NCBI GenBank assembly: GCA_903952205.1
Contig: CAJBEZ010000071.1
Span: 62,001 to 126,000 of the forward strand
Length of the DNA stretch: 64,000 nt
Reading direction: 5' to 3'
Source of the DNA: an uncultured Desulfomonile sp.
Lineage (GTDB): Bacteria > Desulfobacterota > Desulfomonilia > Desulfomonilales > Desulfomonilaceae
Shown: piece after piece, positions 25,373 to 33,959 of the stretch
Layout: every line of letters starts with the position of its first letter
Position numbering within the stretch: position 1 is the stretch's first letter
Translations under genes and position numbers: made by a program
Notes under the pieces: generated by a model
Databases searched by the model: none
What the model saw: the letters and a program-made list of their open reading frames with translations, nothing else
What the model was told of the DNA's origin: nothing

Positions 25373-28027
25373 TTAGTCCGCAAATGAAGGAACCTCTATG
25401 GATGGCAGGAAAACCGTAAACTCGGTCCCACGCCCCGGAGCGCTATCACAGGTTATATAACCTCCATGCTGTTCCACTATTCCTTTGACCACCGAAAGCC
25501 CAAGCCCAGTGCCCCTGTCCGATCCTCTTTGCTTAGTGGAGAAAAAGGGTTCAAAAATCCTTTTGATATCATCTTCGCCTATTCCGCCGCCCGTGTCCGA
25601 TATGAAAACACCGATGTAGGGACCCGGCGTCATTCCTTGAATTGCACGGTAGCCGCCGGCGCCGAGAATCACATTCTTCGTCACTATTTTGAGCAGGCCT
25701 CCATTGGGCATTGCGTCCCTGGCGTTTATGGCAAGGTTCATTATAACCTGATCCATTTGAATCCGGTCCGCCATGACATTTTTGAGATCCGCGGCCAAAT
25801 CAAGTCTTGTATTGATCATCTTTGGGAAAGTTTTGAACATTACCGTGGCTAACTCAGTTATCCTGAGGTTGAGGTCCAATGGTCGGGGATCTACAGGGGC
25901 CTTCCTCGCAAACTGCAGCAGTCTACTAACAAGGTCGGCCTGTTGTTGGGCGGTGAAAAGAATGTTTTTAAGGTCCTTGTAATCCTTATCGTTCTGATCC
26001 CTGTCCATCAAAAGGATCTGCGAATATCCCATTATTATCTGAAGCATGTTGTTGAAATCGTGCGCTATTCCACCGACAAGAGTGCCCAGGGCTTCCATCT
26101 TCTGGGCCTGAAGAAGCTGCTCGTAAAGGGCCTCCTTCTCCTGTTCGGCCCTTCTTAAACCTGTAATGTCCTGAACATGGGAAACGAAATACATCGGATT
26201 TCCTTTGGCGTCCCGGACAAGCGAAGACGAAACCTTTCCCCAGACTATATTTCCATTTTTGTGGAAATATCTTTTCTCGAAGCTGGCCTTTGCAACTTCC
26301 CCTGATGTGGCCCGTGTCATAAACGTGGGGCTGACTGACGCGTCATCGGGATAGACGATGTCATTCACCGTCATCTTTTCAAGTTCTTGACGGCTGTATC
26401 CTAAAATCTCGGATAGAGCTTGATTGGCTTCAATTATTCGACCGCCAAGATCCACGAGGCACTCTCCTACGTTTGCGTTCTCAAAAGACAGTCTGAATCG
26501 TTCCTCACTTTCCCGCAGCCTTTCCTGGGCCTCTTTCCTGTCGGTTATGTCCATGAAAGTTCCGGCCATTCGTATCGCCTGCCCAAGACCGTCCCGCTCA
26601 ATAACCTTGCCACGGCCCATAATCCACCTTTGTTCGCCATGGCGCGTCGTGACCCTGTATTCGTGCTCGAAGAAATCCGTTTTTCCCTCGATATGCGTTT
26701 TTAATAATTCCAGAGTATGGTTGAGGTCTTCCGGATGTATGATAGTCTTCCAGAAATCCATCGTTGGATCGATTTCTTCCAGATCATATCCTATAATATC
26801 AGCGCTACGACTATTTATTACGGCTCGTCCCGTCAGCAGGTTCAAGTCCCACATACCAAGGTTAGCGCCATCCAGAGCTAACTGCAGACGTTCTTCGCTC
26901 CTTCTGATTTCCCGCTCGGCTTTCTTACGTTCCGATATATCTGAAATCGATGCTATGGAACCCCTTGAACTTTCGTCAGAATCGACAGCCCTGATTCTGA
27001 TATGACCATCAAAGGTCGAACCGTCTTTACGCTGGAAGATGGCGTCAGCGATTGTAACCTTCTCCCCTTCCATGCCGGAGTAGAGGGCCGCTCCAACCCG
27101 TTCGAATTCCTCATCCGATGGATAGATTATTCTGGCGCTTTTGCCTATGCACTCCTGTTCACTCTCAAATCCAAACATCCTGAGCCAGGCTTCATTGACC
27201 CACATGATCATCCGGCCCTTTGCGTGACCAATACCATCTGGAGACGCCGACAGGATAGTTTCGAGCGTATTCCGGCTTTGACGTAAAGACTCTGTGAGTA
27301 TCTTTTGATGTTCTAGTGACCGGGCTAGCCTCAGATTACCGTAACTCAGTTGACCGACTAGAGATGCGAACTTCGAGTAAAAAGTCATCACTGTATCCAC
27401 TTTTTCGCGATCCCATCGTGGAACACTTTCGAGCGCGGCGAGGTATGCGCCTCGATCAAATCCGTAACGCTCCGCCTGCTCTGAAAATACATTTAGATCC
27501 AGGGTCTCACCCTCAAAAAGAAACTGCCCCAGATACAGATTGCAGACATGAGTTTGAGCGACGAATATTGGCGTAACCATATCCCACATGTTGTTCTTGC
27601 ATTTGTAGATACGGTATTCCCCCTCCTTGACATTCGCCGACAGTTTCAGGTCACTTTCAATGCAGTTTTCAAGCGCTTCAGGGTGAACCCGGTGGAATTT
27701 TACGCAGATGTCCTGCCATCCAGTAGCGACCAGAAGGTTACCCTTGAGATCCACGATGGCCATCCCGATCTTGGTGAGTTTGTAAAAATCGTCCATTAAT
27801 GACTGAAGCTGAGGAAAATCTATGAATTTTGCGATGTCGTCCGTCGCTATCTCAACATCAGGATCTTGTGCGACATCCAGAAACCTGCTCATGGTTTGCG
27901 GATCGTCCTGAAGGTACGTTTCGGAATCTGTGAGTGGGCTTTGCCTCTGATCGAGTTCAGACATTTTTTCCCGAATTGCCCCAAGTTCCGCTATAAGCTG
28001 TTCCCTGGTTTTTTCATGATCCTGCAT
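25373..28027 (-). CDS. PocR-PAS sensor histidine kinase
   Basis: An 884-residue soluble kinase. After an N-terminal coiled coil, residues about 66-245 form a PocR sensory domain (FPQLQSLMDDFYKLTKIGMA, NCIESD, YKCKNNMWDM), a ligand-binding PAS-like fold first seen in the propanediol regulator. Three PAS domains follow (about 255-375, 380-505, 510-635, the first two ending in ISERKKAE and ITDRKEAQ), then HisKA with H-box [12 protein letters not shown] and HATPase_c with [20 protein letters not shown] and GTGLGLS. There is no receiver, so the phosphate must go to a separate regulator, none of which is adjacent. The ligand is probably a small cytoplasmic metabolite (inference from PocR). Confidence 0.9.
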   Translation of the reverse strand: MQDHEKTREQLIAELGAIREKMSELDQRQSPLTDSETYLQDDPQTMSRFLDVAQDPDVEIATDDIAKFIDFPQLQSLMDDFYKLTKIGMAIVDLKGNLLVATGWQDICVKFHRVHPEALENCIESDLKLSANVKEGEYRIYKCKNNMWDMVTPIFVAQTHVCNLYLGQFLFEGETLDLNVFSEQAERYGFDRGAYLAALESVPRWDREKVDTVMTFYSKFASLVGQLSYGNLRLARSLEHQKILTESLRQSRNTLETILSASPDGIGHAKGRMIMWVNEAWLRMFGFESEQECIGKSARIIYPSDEEFERVGAALYSGMEGEKVTIADAIFQRKDGSTFDGHIRIRAVDSDESSRGSIASISDISERKKAEREIRRSEERLQLALDGANLGMWDLNLLTGRAVINSRSADIIGYDLEEIDPTMDFWKTIIHPEDLNHTLELLKTHIEGKTDFFEHEYRVTTRHGEQRWIMGRGKVIERDGLGQAIRMAGTFMDITDRKEAQERLRESEERFRLSFENANVGECLVDLGGRIIEANQALSEILGYSRQELEKMTVNDIVYPDDASVSPTFMTRATSGEVAKASFEKRYFHKNGNIVWGKVSSSLVRDAKGNPMYFVSHVQDITGLRRAEQEKEALYEQLLQAQKMEALGTLVGGIAHDFNNMLQIIMGYSQILLMDRDQNDKDYKDLKNILFTAQQQADLVSRLLQFARKAPVDPRPLDLNLRITELATVMFKTFPKMINTRLDLAADLKNVMADRIQMDQVIMNLAINARDAMPNGGLLKIVTKNVILGAGGYRAIQGMTPGPYIGVFISDTGGGIGEDDIKRIFEPFFSTKQRGSDRGTGLGLSVVKGIVEQHGGYITCDSAPGRGTEFTVFLPSIEVPSFAD

Positions 28028-28555
28028 AACCTTGTCCCCTATTGCAAATGCCCTTTGTCAATCAGCTTGATCCCCTCCGACAAAGTACTTACTGCGGTCC
28101 CGGCCATTTTTGGGCATTGGCCATTTATCCTACCGCCCATAGTGTCTCCGATATTGATCGAGTTATTGTTCCACATACTTGATATATATGGCTATATAAA
28201 AATGGCGAGGGTATTGACATATTTTTCTTGGTCATGAATTTTTCTTTGAAAATTGTTGGCAAAATAACACTGGTGCGCCGAAAGAATCAGTAGACGAGGA
28301 TGTAATCAACGATGGATCACGAAAAGATTGGAGAGCGGAGTCAATACGTGTCAGGGGAAGATGCTCCGCAGAGGACTCGAGAGAATTACAGGAGCGCCAG
28401 ACAAGACTTATAACGTCTTGTTACAAGCGCATGACGGACAGAACGTAATATTCAGCCCCAACGAGAGATCGCCAATGGATAGCGAACATGAACCCGCATA
28501 CTCGCCGGATCACAGAAAAAATTATTGCGCAATGGTATTAGAAAAATTGACATGA
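28028..28555. other. Intergenic region without convincing gene
   Basis: These 528 bases lie between the PocR kinase start and the tRNA pair. A 75-codon TTG-initiated frame (28328-28555) and a 33-codon ATG frame from 28312 lack ribosome-binding sites and recognisable content. A TTGACA at 28216-28221 has no good -10 box behind it. I see nothing else. Confidence 0.6.
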
Positions 28556-28632
<77 letters not shown>

Positions 28633-28651
28633 ACAAAAACATAAACAGAAG

Positions 28652-28728
28652 TGGGGAGAGCGATGGGGCTCGAACCCACGACCCCAGGGGCCACAACCCT
28701 GTACTCTGCCAACTGAGCTACGCCCTCC
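28652..28728 (-). tRNA. tRNA-His (anticodon GTG)
   Basis: Minus-strand cloverleaf: acceptor GAGGGCG paired with CGCTCTC (one G-T), D arm GCTCAGTTGGCAGAGT, anticodon loop TTGTGGC giving GTG, T arm GTGGGTTCGAGCCCCAT, encoded CCA. The diagnostic extra G at position -1 opposite C73 is present at 28728. Confidence 0.96.
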
Positions 28729-28780
28729 ACTTCTATTAGGTTACAAAGCTTCGTCATACAAGTCAACCATGAAAATGTCA

Positions 28781-28813
28781 GCCGGAGAACCTCTCTTCCG
28801 AAAGGACTCCGGC
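28781..28813 (-). terminator. Hairpin after the capsid-like gene
   Basis: GCCGGAG and CTCCGGC (28781-28787 and 28807-28813) pair perfectly and enclose a nested TCC-GAAA-GGA hairpin, starting 15 nt after the capsid-like stop. On the minus strand it is followed by only a short T run (TGACATTTTC), so it is a candidate terminator or an RNA structure between this gene and tRNA-His. Confidence 0.45.
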
Positions 28814-28827
28814 ACCGGCGTGAAATG

Positions 28828-30042
28828 CTAGGCGGCAAGCCCGTAGATCATTCCGATGTTGGCTCTGGGGTTGCGAATGACTACCCCGTAAGTCTGGAAT
28901 GATATTAGCCATCGCTGATACCTGCCCTGAGTTGAGACTTCCTTTCTGTCCATACGGTCATTGGCGTAATATCCGTAAGTCGCAGCGTCGAAGTTGACCA
29001 TTATTAAAGTGTCGGGCCTCATGTACCTGTCTGAAAGGATGGGGAAACTCTTTCCAATCTTTGAATCAAAATGGTCTACAAGAAACCCTACACCCGTATC
29101 AGTCCTTTCCGTCCGCCTGTAGCTAATATCAAAGTCGTGTATGTAACGGCTTATCAGCGGATGGCAAACAATCCACCACTGTCCCTTGTTCAGGTCGGCC
29201 TGTTCATCGAGCCAGAGGCTTAGCGCCAGATTGTCGAGATCCTCTTTGGTGAGCGCCTGCGCTGACTTGTTGACATATACTTTCGGATTTGGGATTTCCG
29301 ACTGGGTAATAAGAGGCCATGAACAAAGACCGCACATGGTGGATTCCTCCGTCCTGTTGCCATATACGAATCCGGAACCGTCATGGAATGGACGTGATCT
29401 CAACACTGCATAAGCGAGTTGACGTCTGAGTTTGTCCAGCAGGGAACTGATCTGGTGTTCGACTTCGTCGCCCACTATCTCGTATTTGGTGTTTTTTCTC
29501 GTTTTGGGAATCTCAAATGTTTCGGCGTGGATTTGTGTGCCGACTTCCCGGAATACCCTGTCCAGAGATCTAGGGTCGTCCGCGTCACGATAGTCCGACC
29601 AGACTTCAGCTATAATATCCCATGAGTCGGCTAATTCGTCATCACTGATTGAAGAGCCTCCATACGCGGACACAGAGGCTATCAGACCGTTGATTTCATT
29701 CACCTTGACTTGCGCGCCGTCTGACGGTCTCTCGAGTATTGCGCCTTCGCGTATAACCTTCCTCATGGTGTCAATTTCCAGGGGCTTGCCGAAGAGTTTA
29801 CCTGAAAAAGTCATGGCGTTTTCCTCAAGTTTGGCCGTAATGCGCGATGGATAGCCCCATTCTTCCATCCATCTGACTACCGGCCCTGAAGCGGGTGGCC
29901 CGACTTTAATCTTCGACAGAACATCGCTCTGTTCCTGAACTATCTTGTCCAGACCCATGAGAAGAAATTTCTGAAGCCTCCGTTCTGAAGTCTGGTCACT
30001 TTGCGTCCAAAGTTTCAGAAAATCGCTTACACCAGCGCTCAT
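28828..30042 (-). CDS. Orphan phage capsid-like protein (DUF5309/SU10 major capsid type, tentative)
   Basis: A 404-residue soluble protein without signal peptide or membrane span; AAGGA precedes the ATG at 8 nt. Features that recall SU10-like (DUF5309) major capsid proteins of HK97 fold: an amphipathic N-terminal segment, GTQIHAETFEIPKTRK followed by the long helix EVEHQISSLLDKLRRQLAYAVLRS, a glycine/Asn loop with MCGLCSWPL, then LTKEDLDNLALSLWLDEQADLNKGQ and a substrate-like KGQWWIVCHPLISRYIHDF segment, and a C-terminal beta-rich part. The match is by pattern recall, not a search. No terminase, portal, protease or tail gene is near, so it is either a prophage relic, a domesticated shell protein or something else. 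Two tRNA genes lie directly downstream. Confidence 0.5.
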   Translation of the reverse strand: MSAGVSDFLKLWTQSDQTSERRLQKFLLMGLDKIVQEQSDVLSKIKVGPPASGPVVRWMEEWGYPSRITAKLEENAMTFSGKLFGKPLEIDTMRKVIREGAILERPSDGAQVKVNEINGLIASVSAYGGSSISDDELADSWDIIAEVWSDYRDADDPRSLDRVFREVGTQIHAETFEIPKTRKNTKYEIVGDEVEHQISSLLDKLRRQLAYAVLRSRPFHDGSGFVYGNRTEESTMCGLCSWPLITQSEIPNPKVYVNKSAQALTKEDLDNLALSLWLDEQADLNKGQWWIVCHPLISRYIHDFDISYRRTERTDTGVGFLVDHFDSKIGKSFPILSDRYMRPDTLIMVNFDAATYGYYANDRMDRKEVSTQGRYQRWLISFQTYGVVIRNPRANIGMIYGLAA

Positions 30043-30350
30043 GCTACGCTTCCTTTCTTTTTTTACATTTGAGATAATGATAGGGAGATGCCGAAGCTTG
30101 GCGGCGTCGCTCGATCAATTCGGGCGGCGTGTTCTTTAGGCCTTAATTTCATTATGTTTGACCAGACCATGTCGGACAAGCGCTGATTAAAAAAACAGGA
30201 TATTGCCCTTAACTTCATTATGTTATTATCCGGTCAAGCAGTGGCGAATGAACAAACGGGCAGGATTCAACCTGACAACGCCGGCAAATTCAAACGCGTC
30301 GAATGATAAAGGGATTCAATCAAAAACATTATTACTAAGAACATAGTTGT
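30043..30350. other. Divergent intergenic region between capsid-like and TPR genes
   Basis: About 300 bases between two divergent genes. It holds the direct repeat described at 30141-30224 and otherwise no gene or clear promoter that I can defend. Confidence 0.5.
30141..30224. repeat. 18-bp direct repeat, 66-bp period
   Basis: CCTTAATTTCATTATGTT at 30141-30158 recurs as CCTTAACTTCATTATGTT at 30207-30224, 17 of 18 identical. Spacing is 66 bp. It lies in the control region of the capsid-like gene (start 30042) and the TPR gene, so it may be a paired protein-binding site. Confidence 0.5.
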
Positions 30351-30407
30351 GTGATAACATTACCTTGTAACATGGAACATCAACTGGAGGCTTTAACCAA
30401 GGAGACA

Positions 30408-30860
30408 GTGAAGCGTTTAATTTCCGCAATTATTTTAGTCATCATGGTGATCGCTGACGCTGGGTACACCACTGCGGAGGACTACCTTGATTACTATGAA
30501 AGAGGGGAGTTTGCGCTGCGTGTGGAAAAGTGGGACCGTGCAATAGATTTTTTTTCCAAATCCATCGAGGACAACCCCAGTTTTTTTGTGGCGTATCACA
30601 ATCGTGCAATAGCTTATTCGAAAAAGGGAGAATACGACAAGAGTATCAGCGACCTGAAGAAGGCAATTCAACTCAATCCTGAATATCCTGACGCCTACGG
30701 CTTGATGGGACTCTTGTACGAAATTCAAAAAGATTACGCGTCCGCGCTCCAGGCGTATAAAGATGCTTTTTCGAGGGAAAAACGTGCTCCGGCAAAGAAA
30801 TTGTTGCAAAAATATATGCAGGACATGGAAGCCAAACTTAGAAAGCCGACCGGTAATTGA
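30408..30860 (+). CDS. Exported TPR-repeat protein
   Basis: A 150-residue protein from the GTG at 30408, which gives a clean signal peptide (MKRLISAIILVIMVIADAGYTTA) and has AAGGAG close upstream; an ATG at 30372 and a GTG at 30351 would add 12 or 19 residues before it. The mature part contains three tetratricopeptide repeats: DYYERGEFALRVEKWDRAID, YHNRAIAYSKKGEYDKSISD and YGLMGLLYEIQKDYASALQ, ending in a basic helix. A periplasmic protein-protein interaction role is likely; the partner is unknown. dsrC follows 167 nt downstream on the same strand. Confidence 0.8.
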   Translation: MKRLISAIILVIMVIADAGYTTAEDYLDYYERGEFALRVEKWDRAIDFFSKSIEDNPSFFVAYHNRAIAYSKKGEYDKSISDLKKAIQLNPEYPDAYGLMGLLYEIQKDYASALQAYKDAFSREKRAPAKKLLQKYMQDMEAKLRKPTGN

Positions 30861-30946
30861 CGCCGATTGTAGTTGCTTTTCAGTCTTGACTAATGTAGTT
30901 GTTTGCGGGAGTGTGAGATAAAAACTTTGGAACTTGTTTTTTCCAC

Positions 30947-30970
30947 TCTTGAGTGATAACATTCTCAAGA
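30947..30970 (+). promoter_or_regulatory. Inverted repeat and putative promoter upstream of dsrC
   Basis: TCTTGAG (30947-30953) and CTCAAGA (30964-30970) form a perfect 7-bp inverted repeat with a 10-nt spacer. A weak promoter TTGTTT (30934-30939), 17 nt, TAACAT (30957-30962) overlaps it. The dsrC ATG is at 31028. An operator for dsrC control is plausible but unproven. Confidence 0.4.
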
Positions 30971-31027
30971 TTAGACAATTTGTCCGGTGTTGTCCCGGCT
31001 AACTTGAATAAAGGAGGGCTATATAAT

Positions 31028-31345
31028 ATGCCTACGCTTGAAATCGAAGGAAGGTCCTTTGATGTCGACGAAGACGGTTTCCTTCAAGATCCCGATCTAT
31101 GGAACGAAGAAGTCGCTCATCTCTTCGCAAAAACCGAAGGTATCGATGCTATGACTGAAGAGCATTGGAAAGTTGTTCATTATCTCAGGAATTATTATCT
31201 TGAATTCAACATCGCGCCTATGATCCGCAAGGTTTGTAAGGACACCGGCTTCAAGCTGAAGAAAATTTACGAGCTGTTTCCGTCAGGACCAGCGAAAGGC
31301 GCCTGTAAAGTGGCCGGCTTGCCTAAACCGACTGGGTGCGTTTAA
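31028..31345 (+). CDS. dsrC: DsrC sulfur-carrier protein
   Basis: A 105-residue DsrC/TusE-family protein. I start at ATG 31028 (MPTLEIEGRSFDVDEDGFL) because AAAGGAGG lies upstream and the family begins with this motif. The flexible C-terminal arm carries both functional cysteines, Cys93 and the penultimate Cys104, in GACKVAGLPKPTGCV. In sulfate reducers, this pair forms the trisulfide substrate released by dissimilatory sulfite reductase and reduced by DsrMKJOP. TusE-only proteins lack Cys93, so this is the dissimilatory type. The dsrAB genes are not in the window; solitary dsrC loci are common in sulfate reducers. Confidence 0.95.
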   Translation: MPTLEIEGRSFDVDEDGFLQDPDLWNEEVAHLFAKTEGIDAMTEEHWKVVHYLRNYYLEFNIAPMIRKVCKDTGFKLKKIYELFPSGPAKGACKVAGLPKPTGCV

Positions 31346-31378
31346 TTACCCCTCATTTATCCCTATGGAGTTCGCAAA

Positions 31379-31400
31379 CGCCCGCATATTAGAGCGGGCG
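31379..31400 (+). other. GC-rich hairpin downstream of dsrC
   Basis: CGCCCGC and GCGGGCG form a perfect 7-bp stem around an 8-nt loop, 34 nt after the dsrC stop. There is no T tract, so it may stabilise the mRNA end rather than terminate. Confidence 0.4.
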
Positions 31401-31542
31401 CCGACTCCCAGGGTGAATTTCTTATTGAAGCGAGTTTGGTATCGTTCGCCGCCAACCAATGAACATCAAATAATGATGATCTTCTAGGCCTAAAACTCCG
31501 TGAAGATAAGTGGAGGAGAACGAATCCGGTTGTATCATTACC

Positions 31543-31570
31543 AGGCCTAAAGATCAGGCCTTTTTGCTTT
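31543..31570 (+). terminator. Possible rightward terminator overlapping the acyl-CoA ligase end
   Basis: AGGCCT-N7-AGGCCT (31543-31561) followed by TTTTGCTTTT. It overlaps the stop codon of the convergent ligase gene and could end transcripts coming from dsrC. Confidence 0.4.
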
Positions 31571-33197
31571 TCTGCGCCTTGCGTTGCTCCTCGTCCCTTA
31601 TTTCTCGCCGAAGCAGCTTCCCAACCTTGGATTTTGGCAGCATGTCGCGAAACTCTATGTATGAAGGAATCTTGTACGGGGCCAGACGTTCCCTGCAGAA
31701 TGCGATCAAATCCGCCGCTCCAACGCCTTTCGCGTCATCCTTTAGCACCACAATGGCCTTAATGCGCTCACCGACTTTCGGATCCGGAACACCGACTACG
31801 CAGGCCCCAACGACCACATGATGGTCCTGTAGGACAGCTTCAACCTCCGACGCTGAGACCCGATATCCCTTATGTTTCAGTATATCCGCCGATCTCTCCA
31901 CGTATACTATCTGACCATCGCTTTGCCGCGTTACGAAGTCGCTCGTCCTGTAATATTTTTCGCCATCAATGTCCACGAATGACCTGATCGTCTCCTCGGG
32001 CTTATTGAGATATTCCTTCATCGAATAACGAGATGTGACTAGAAGTTCGCCAACTTCTCCATCCGGAACTGTTTCCAGAGTGTCGGGATCAACAACCCTG
32101 ACGGTCCTGGACGGCAATGGTTTGCCGATGGACATCGGGTTGGGCTCGCCGTCGTCAATTCGGCTGTAGCTGACATGGCCCGCCTCCGTCGATCCATAGA
32201 CCTGGTAAATTGGAGAACCTACCCTGTCCTTCCAGCGCTGCAGGACCTCTCTGGGCAATACGTCCCCACCGCAGTAGCTGTATCGTAGGGAACTCAATTC
32301 GTATGTGTCCTGCCGATCATTTTCGAGAATCATTCTGTAGAGGGCGGGGACACCCAGCATCCAGCGGACGTGGTACCGTTCAATTGCTGAAAGGATTGCG
32401 TCTACCTGAGGAATGGGCATTAAGACCGTTGCGTTTCCACAATTCAGACCTACCGCCATGAAAAGCCCAAGCGCCATGATATGAAAAAGTGGATTGATGG
32501 CAATGTAAACATCGTCCCCAAACTTGAGACGCCCTGAAAAAACATCATCGGTGATGTCATTCACGTATGATGTGTGTCCCCAATGATTTCCCGCCACCCC
32601 TTTGGGAAAACCTGTAGTGCCGCCCGTGTATAGAATGTAGGAAAGGTCTTTGATTGGATCGATCTCTACATCGGGTGGATTTGGCTCAGCCTTGAGCAAT
32701 TTACAGAATGGGATCGCCCCATGGCCGCGTTTGACGTTTCCATGCGGGTTCTTGTCAAAAAGAGCGGCTATTACTCTCTTGGGTAAAGAAACCAGGTCTA
32801 GCAAATTTGTGCAAATTATGTTTTTAAGACCCGTAGACGGGACTGTCTCGACTACATAGCCATAGTTGGTGTCATGGCAAATTACCACTTTAGCCTGGGA
32901 ATCCTTGATCATATATTCAAGTTCATGGGATGTGTAAATCGGAGACACCAGAACCACCACAGCCCCAATTTTCTGGGATGCCAGGTAAGCGATGACCATC
33001 TGGATTGAATTGGACAGATAAAGTAAAACCCTGTCACCCTTTTTTACGCCCAACTGGCTAAGGCCGGTGGCAAACCGGTAAACCTTGTCCTTCAGATTCC
33101 GGTATGAAAATTTGTCCCCAAGAAAGATTACAGCCGTGTTGTTGGGATATTTGACGCACGCCTGCTCAAATCTCGTGAAAGTATATTCGGGTTTCAT
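31554..33197 (-). CDS. Acyl-CoA synthetase / AMP-forming ligase
   Basis: A 547-residue member of the ANL adenylating superfamily that activates a carboxylic acid to its CoA thioester with ATP. Motifs: A3 P-loop YTGGTTGFPKG near residue 188, VYGSTEAGH (A5), a TSDFV motif (A7), and VERSADILKHKGYRVSASEVE hinge (A8), with the catalytic Lys region SKVGKLLRRE near the C-terminus. It most resembles long-chain or aromatic acyl-CoA ligases; substrate uncertain. It is the last gene of the liv-type operon, 15 nt after the second ATPase, which suggests that the transporter imports the acid which this enzyme activates (inference). Confidence 0.9.
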   Translation of the reverse strand: MKPEYTFTRFEQACVKYPNNTAVIFLGDKFSYRNLKDKVYRFATGLSQLGVKKGDRVLLYLSNSIQMVIAYLASQKIGAVVVLVSPIYTSHELEYMIKDSQAKVVICHDTNYGYVVETVPSTGLKNIICTNLLDLVSLPKRVIAALFDKNPHGNVKRGHGAIPFCKLLKAEPNPPDVEIDPIKDLSYILYTGGTTGFPKGVAGNHWGHTSYVNDITDDVFSGRLKFGDDVYIAINPLFHIMALGLFMAVGLNCGNATVLMPIPQVDAILSAIERYHVRWMLGVPALYRMILENDRQDTYELSSLRYSYCGGDVLPREVLQRWKDRVGSPIYQVYGSTEAGHVSYSRIDDGEPNPMSIGKPLPSRTVRVVDPDTLETVPDGEVGELLVTSRYSMKEYLNKPEETIRSFVDIDGEKYYRTSDFVTRQSDGQIVYVERSADILKHKGYRVSASEVEAVLQDHHVVVGACVVGVPDPKVGERIKAIVVLKDDAKGVGAADLIAFCRERLAPYKIPSYIEFRDMLPKSKVGKLLRREIRDEEQRKAQKSKKA

Positions 33198-33212
33198 AAA
33201 AAGAATTCCTCA

Positions 33213-33959
33213 TCAGGTTCCGAAGTATGCGGACTTGACGTCTGGGTTGTCCATGAGTTCCTGCCTCCCCCCATCGACGACTGCGGCGCCATTTTCAAGT
33301 ATGTATCCGTAATCAATTATAGGAATAATCGGACGGGCGTACTGCTCCGCTACAATGATCGACATGCCGCGTTGATCCCGGATTTCCTTGATGGACTTTG
33401 CAAGCAGGTACTGAATCGCCGGACTCAGCCCCAGGAGAGGTTCGTCAAGCAACAGTAGTTTGGGTTGAGCCATTAGAGCTCTGCCAATGGCGAGCATCTG
33501 CTGCTCGCCGCCGCTCAAGAAACCGCCCAGCCTTTTGAGTATACGTTTAAGCGGGGGGAAAATTGTCATCACATAATCAAGAGTCTCCCTTGCCTGAGAA
33601 GAAGTGGCAAGGTATCCGCCGATTCGGAGATTCTCAAGGACCGTGCTCTCAGGGAAAATCCTGCGGCGTTCGGGACAAAGGATTATGCCGGCACGCGCTC
33701 TGCTGGACGGCTTGTCGGAGATAATGTCCCGACCATTGAACTGGACGCGACCACGGATGGTGATTCGTTCACCACCAGCCATCTCTTCTTTCTTGCGAAT
33801 GTCCAGTATGATTCCGGATAGTGTGTACATGAGCGTCGACTTGCCCGCGCTGTTCGCTCCAAAGATTCCGACTATCTGGGTCTCCTCGCACTTCAGACTC
33901 ACATTATTAAGGGCCAGCATGTTTTCGTAGAAGACCATGAGGCCTTCAGCTTCAAACAT
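33213..33959 (-). CDS. Branched-chain-type ABC transporter ATPase (LivF-like)
   Basis: A 248-residue ABC ATPase. Start chosen at ATG 33959 (MFEAEGLMVFYENM), with AGGAGG 9 nt upstream; an ATG two codons earlier is too close to that site. Motifs: Walker A GANSAGKSTL, signature LSGGEQQMLAIGRAL, Walker B LLLLDEPLLGL and the LivF-type C-terminus. It overlaps the upstream livG-like stop by 8 nt, showing translational coupling. It partners the livG-like ATPase and the two permeases. An insertion of basic and acidic residues (DIRKKEEMAGGERITIRG) after the Walker A helix is longer than in standard LivF. Confidence 0.92.
   Translation of the reverse strand: MFEAEGLMVFYENMLALNNVSLKCEETQIVGIFGANSAGKSTLMYTLSGIILDIRKKEEMAGGERITIRGRVQFNGRDIISDKPSSRARAGIILCPERRRIFPESTVLENLRIGGYLATSSQARETLDYVMTIFPPLKRILKRLGGFLSGGEQQMLAIGRALMAQPKLLLLDEPLLGLSPAIQYLLAKSIKEIRDQRGMSIIVAEQYARPIIPIIDYGYILENGAAVVDGGRQELMDNPDVKSAYFGT

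Noticed and set aside
28328-28555. 75-codon TTG-start frame before tRNA-Arg
   Set aside because: No ribosome-binding site, no motif, ends against the tRNA gene.
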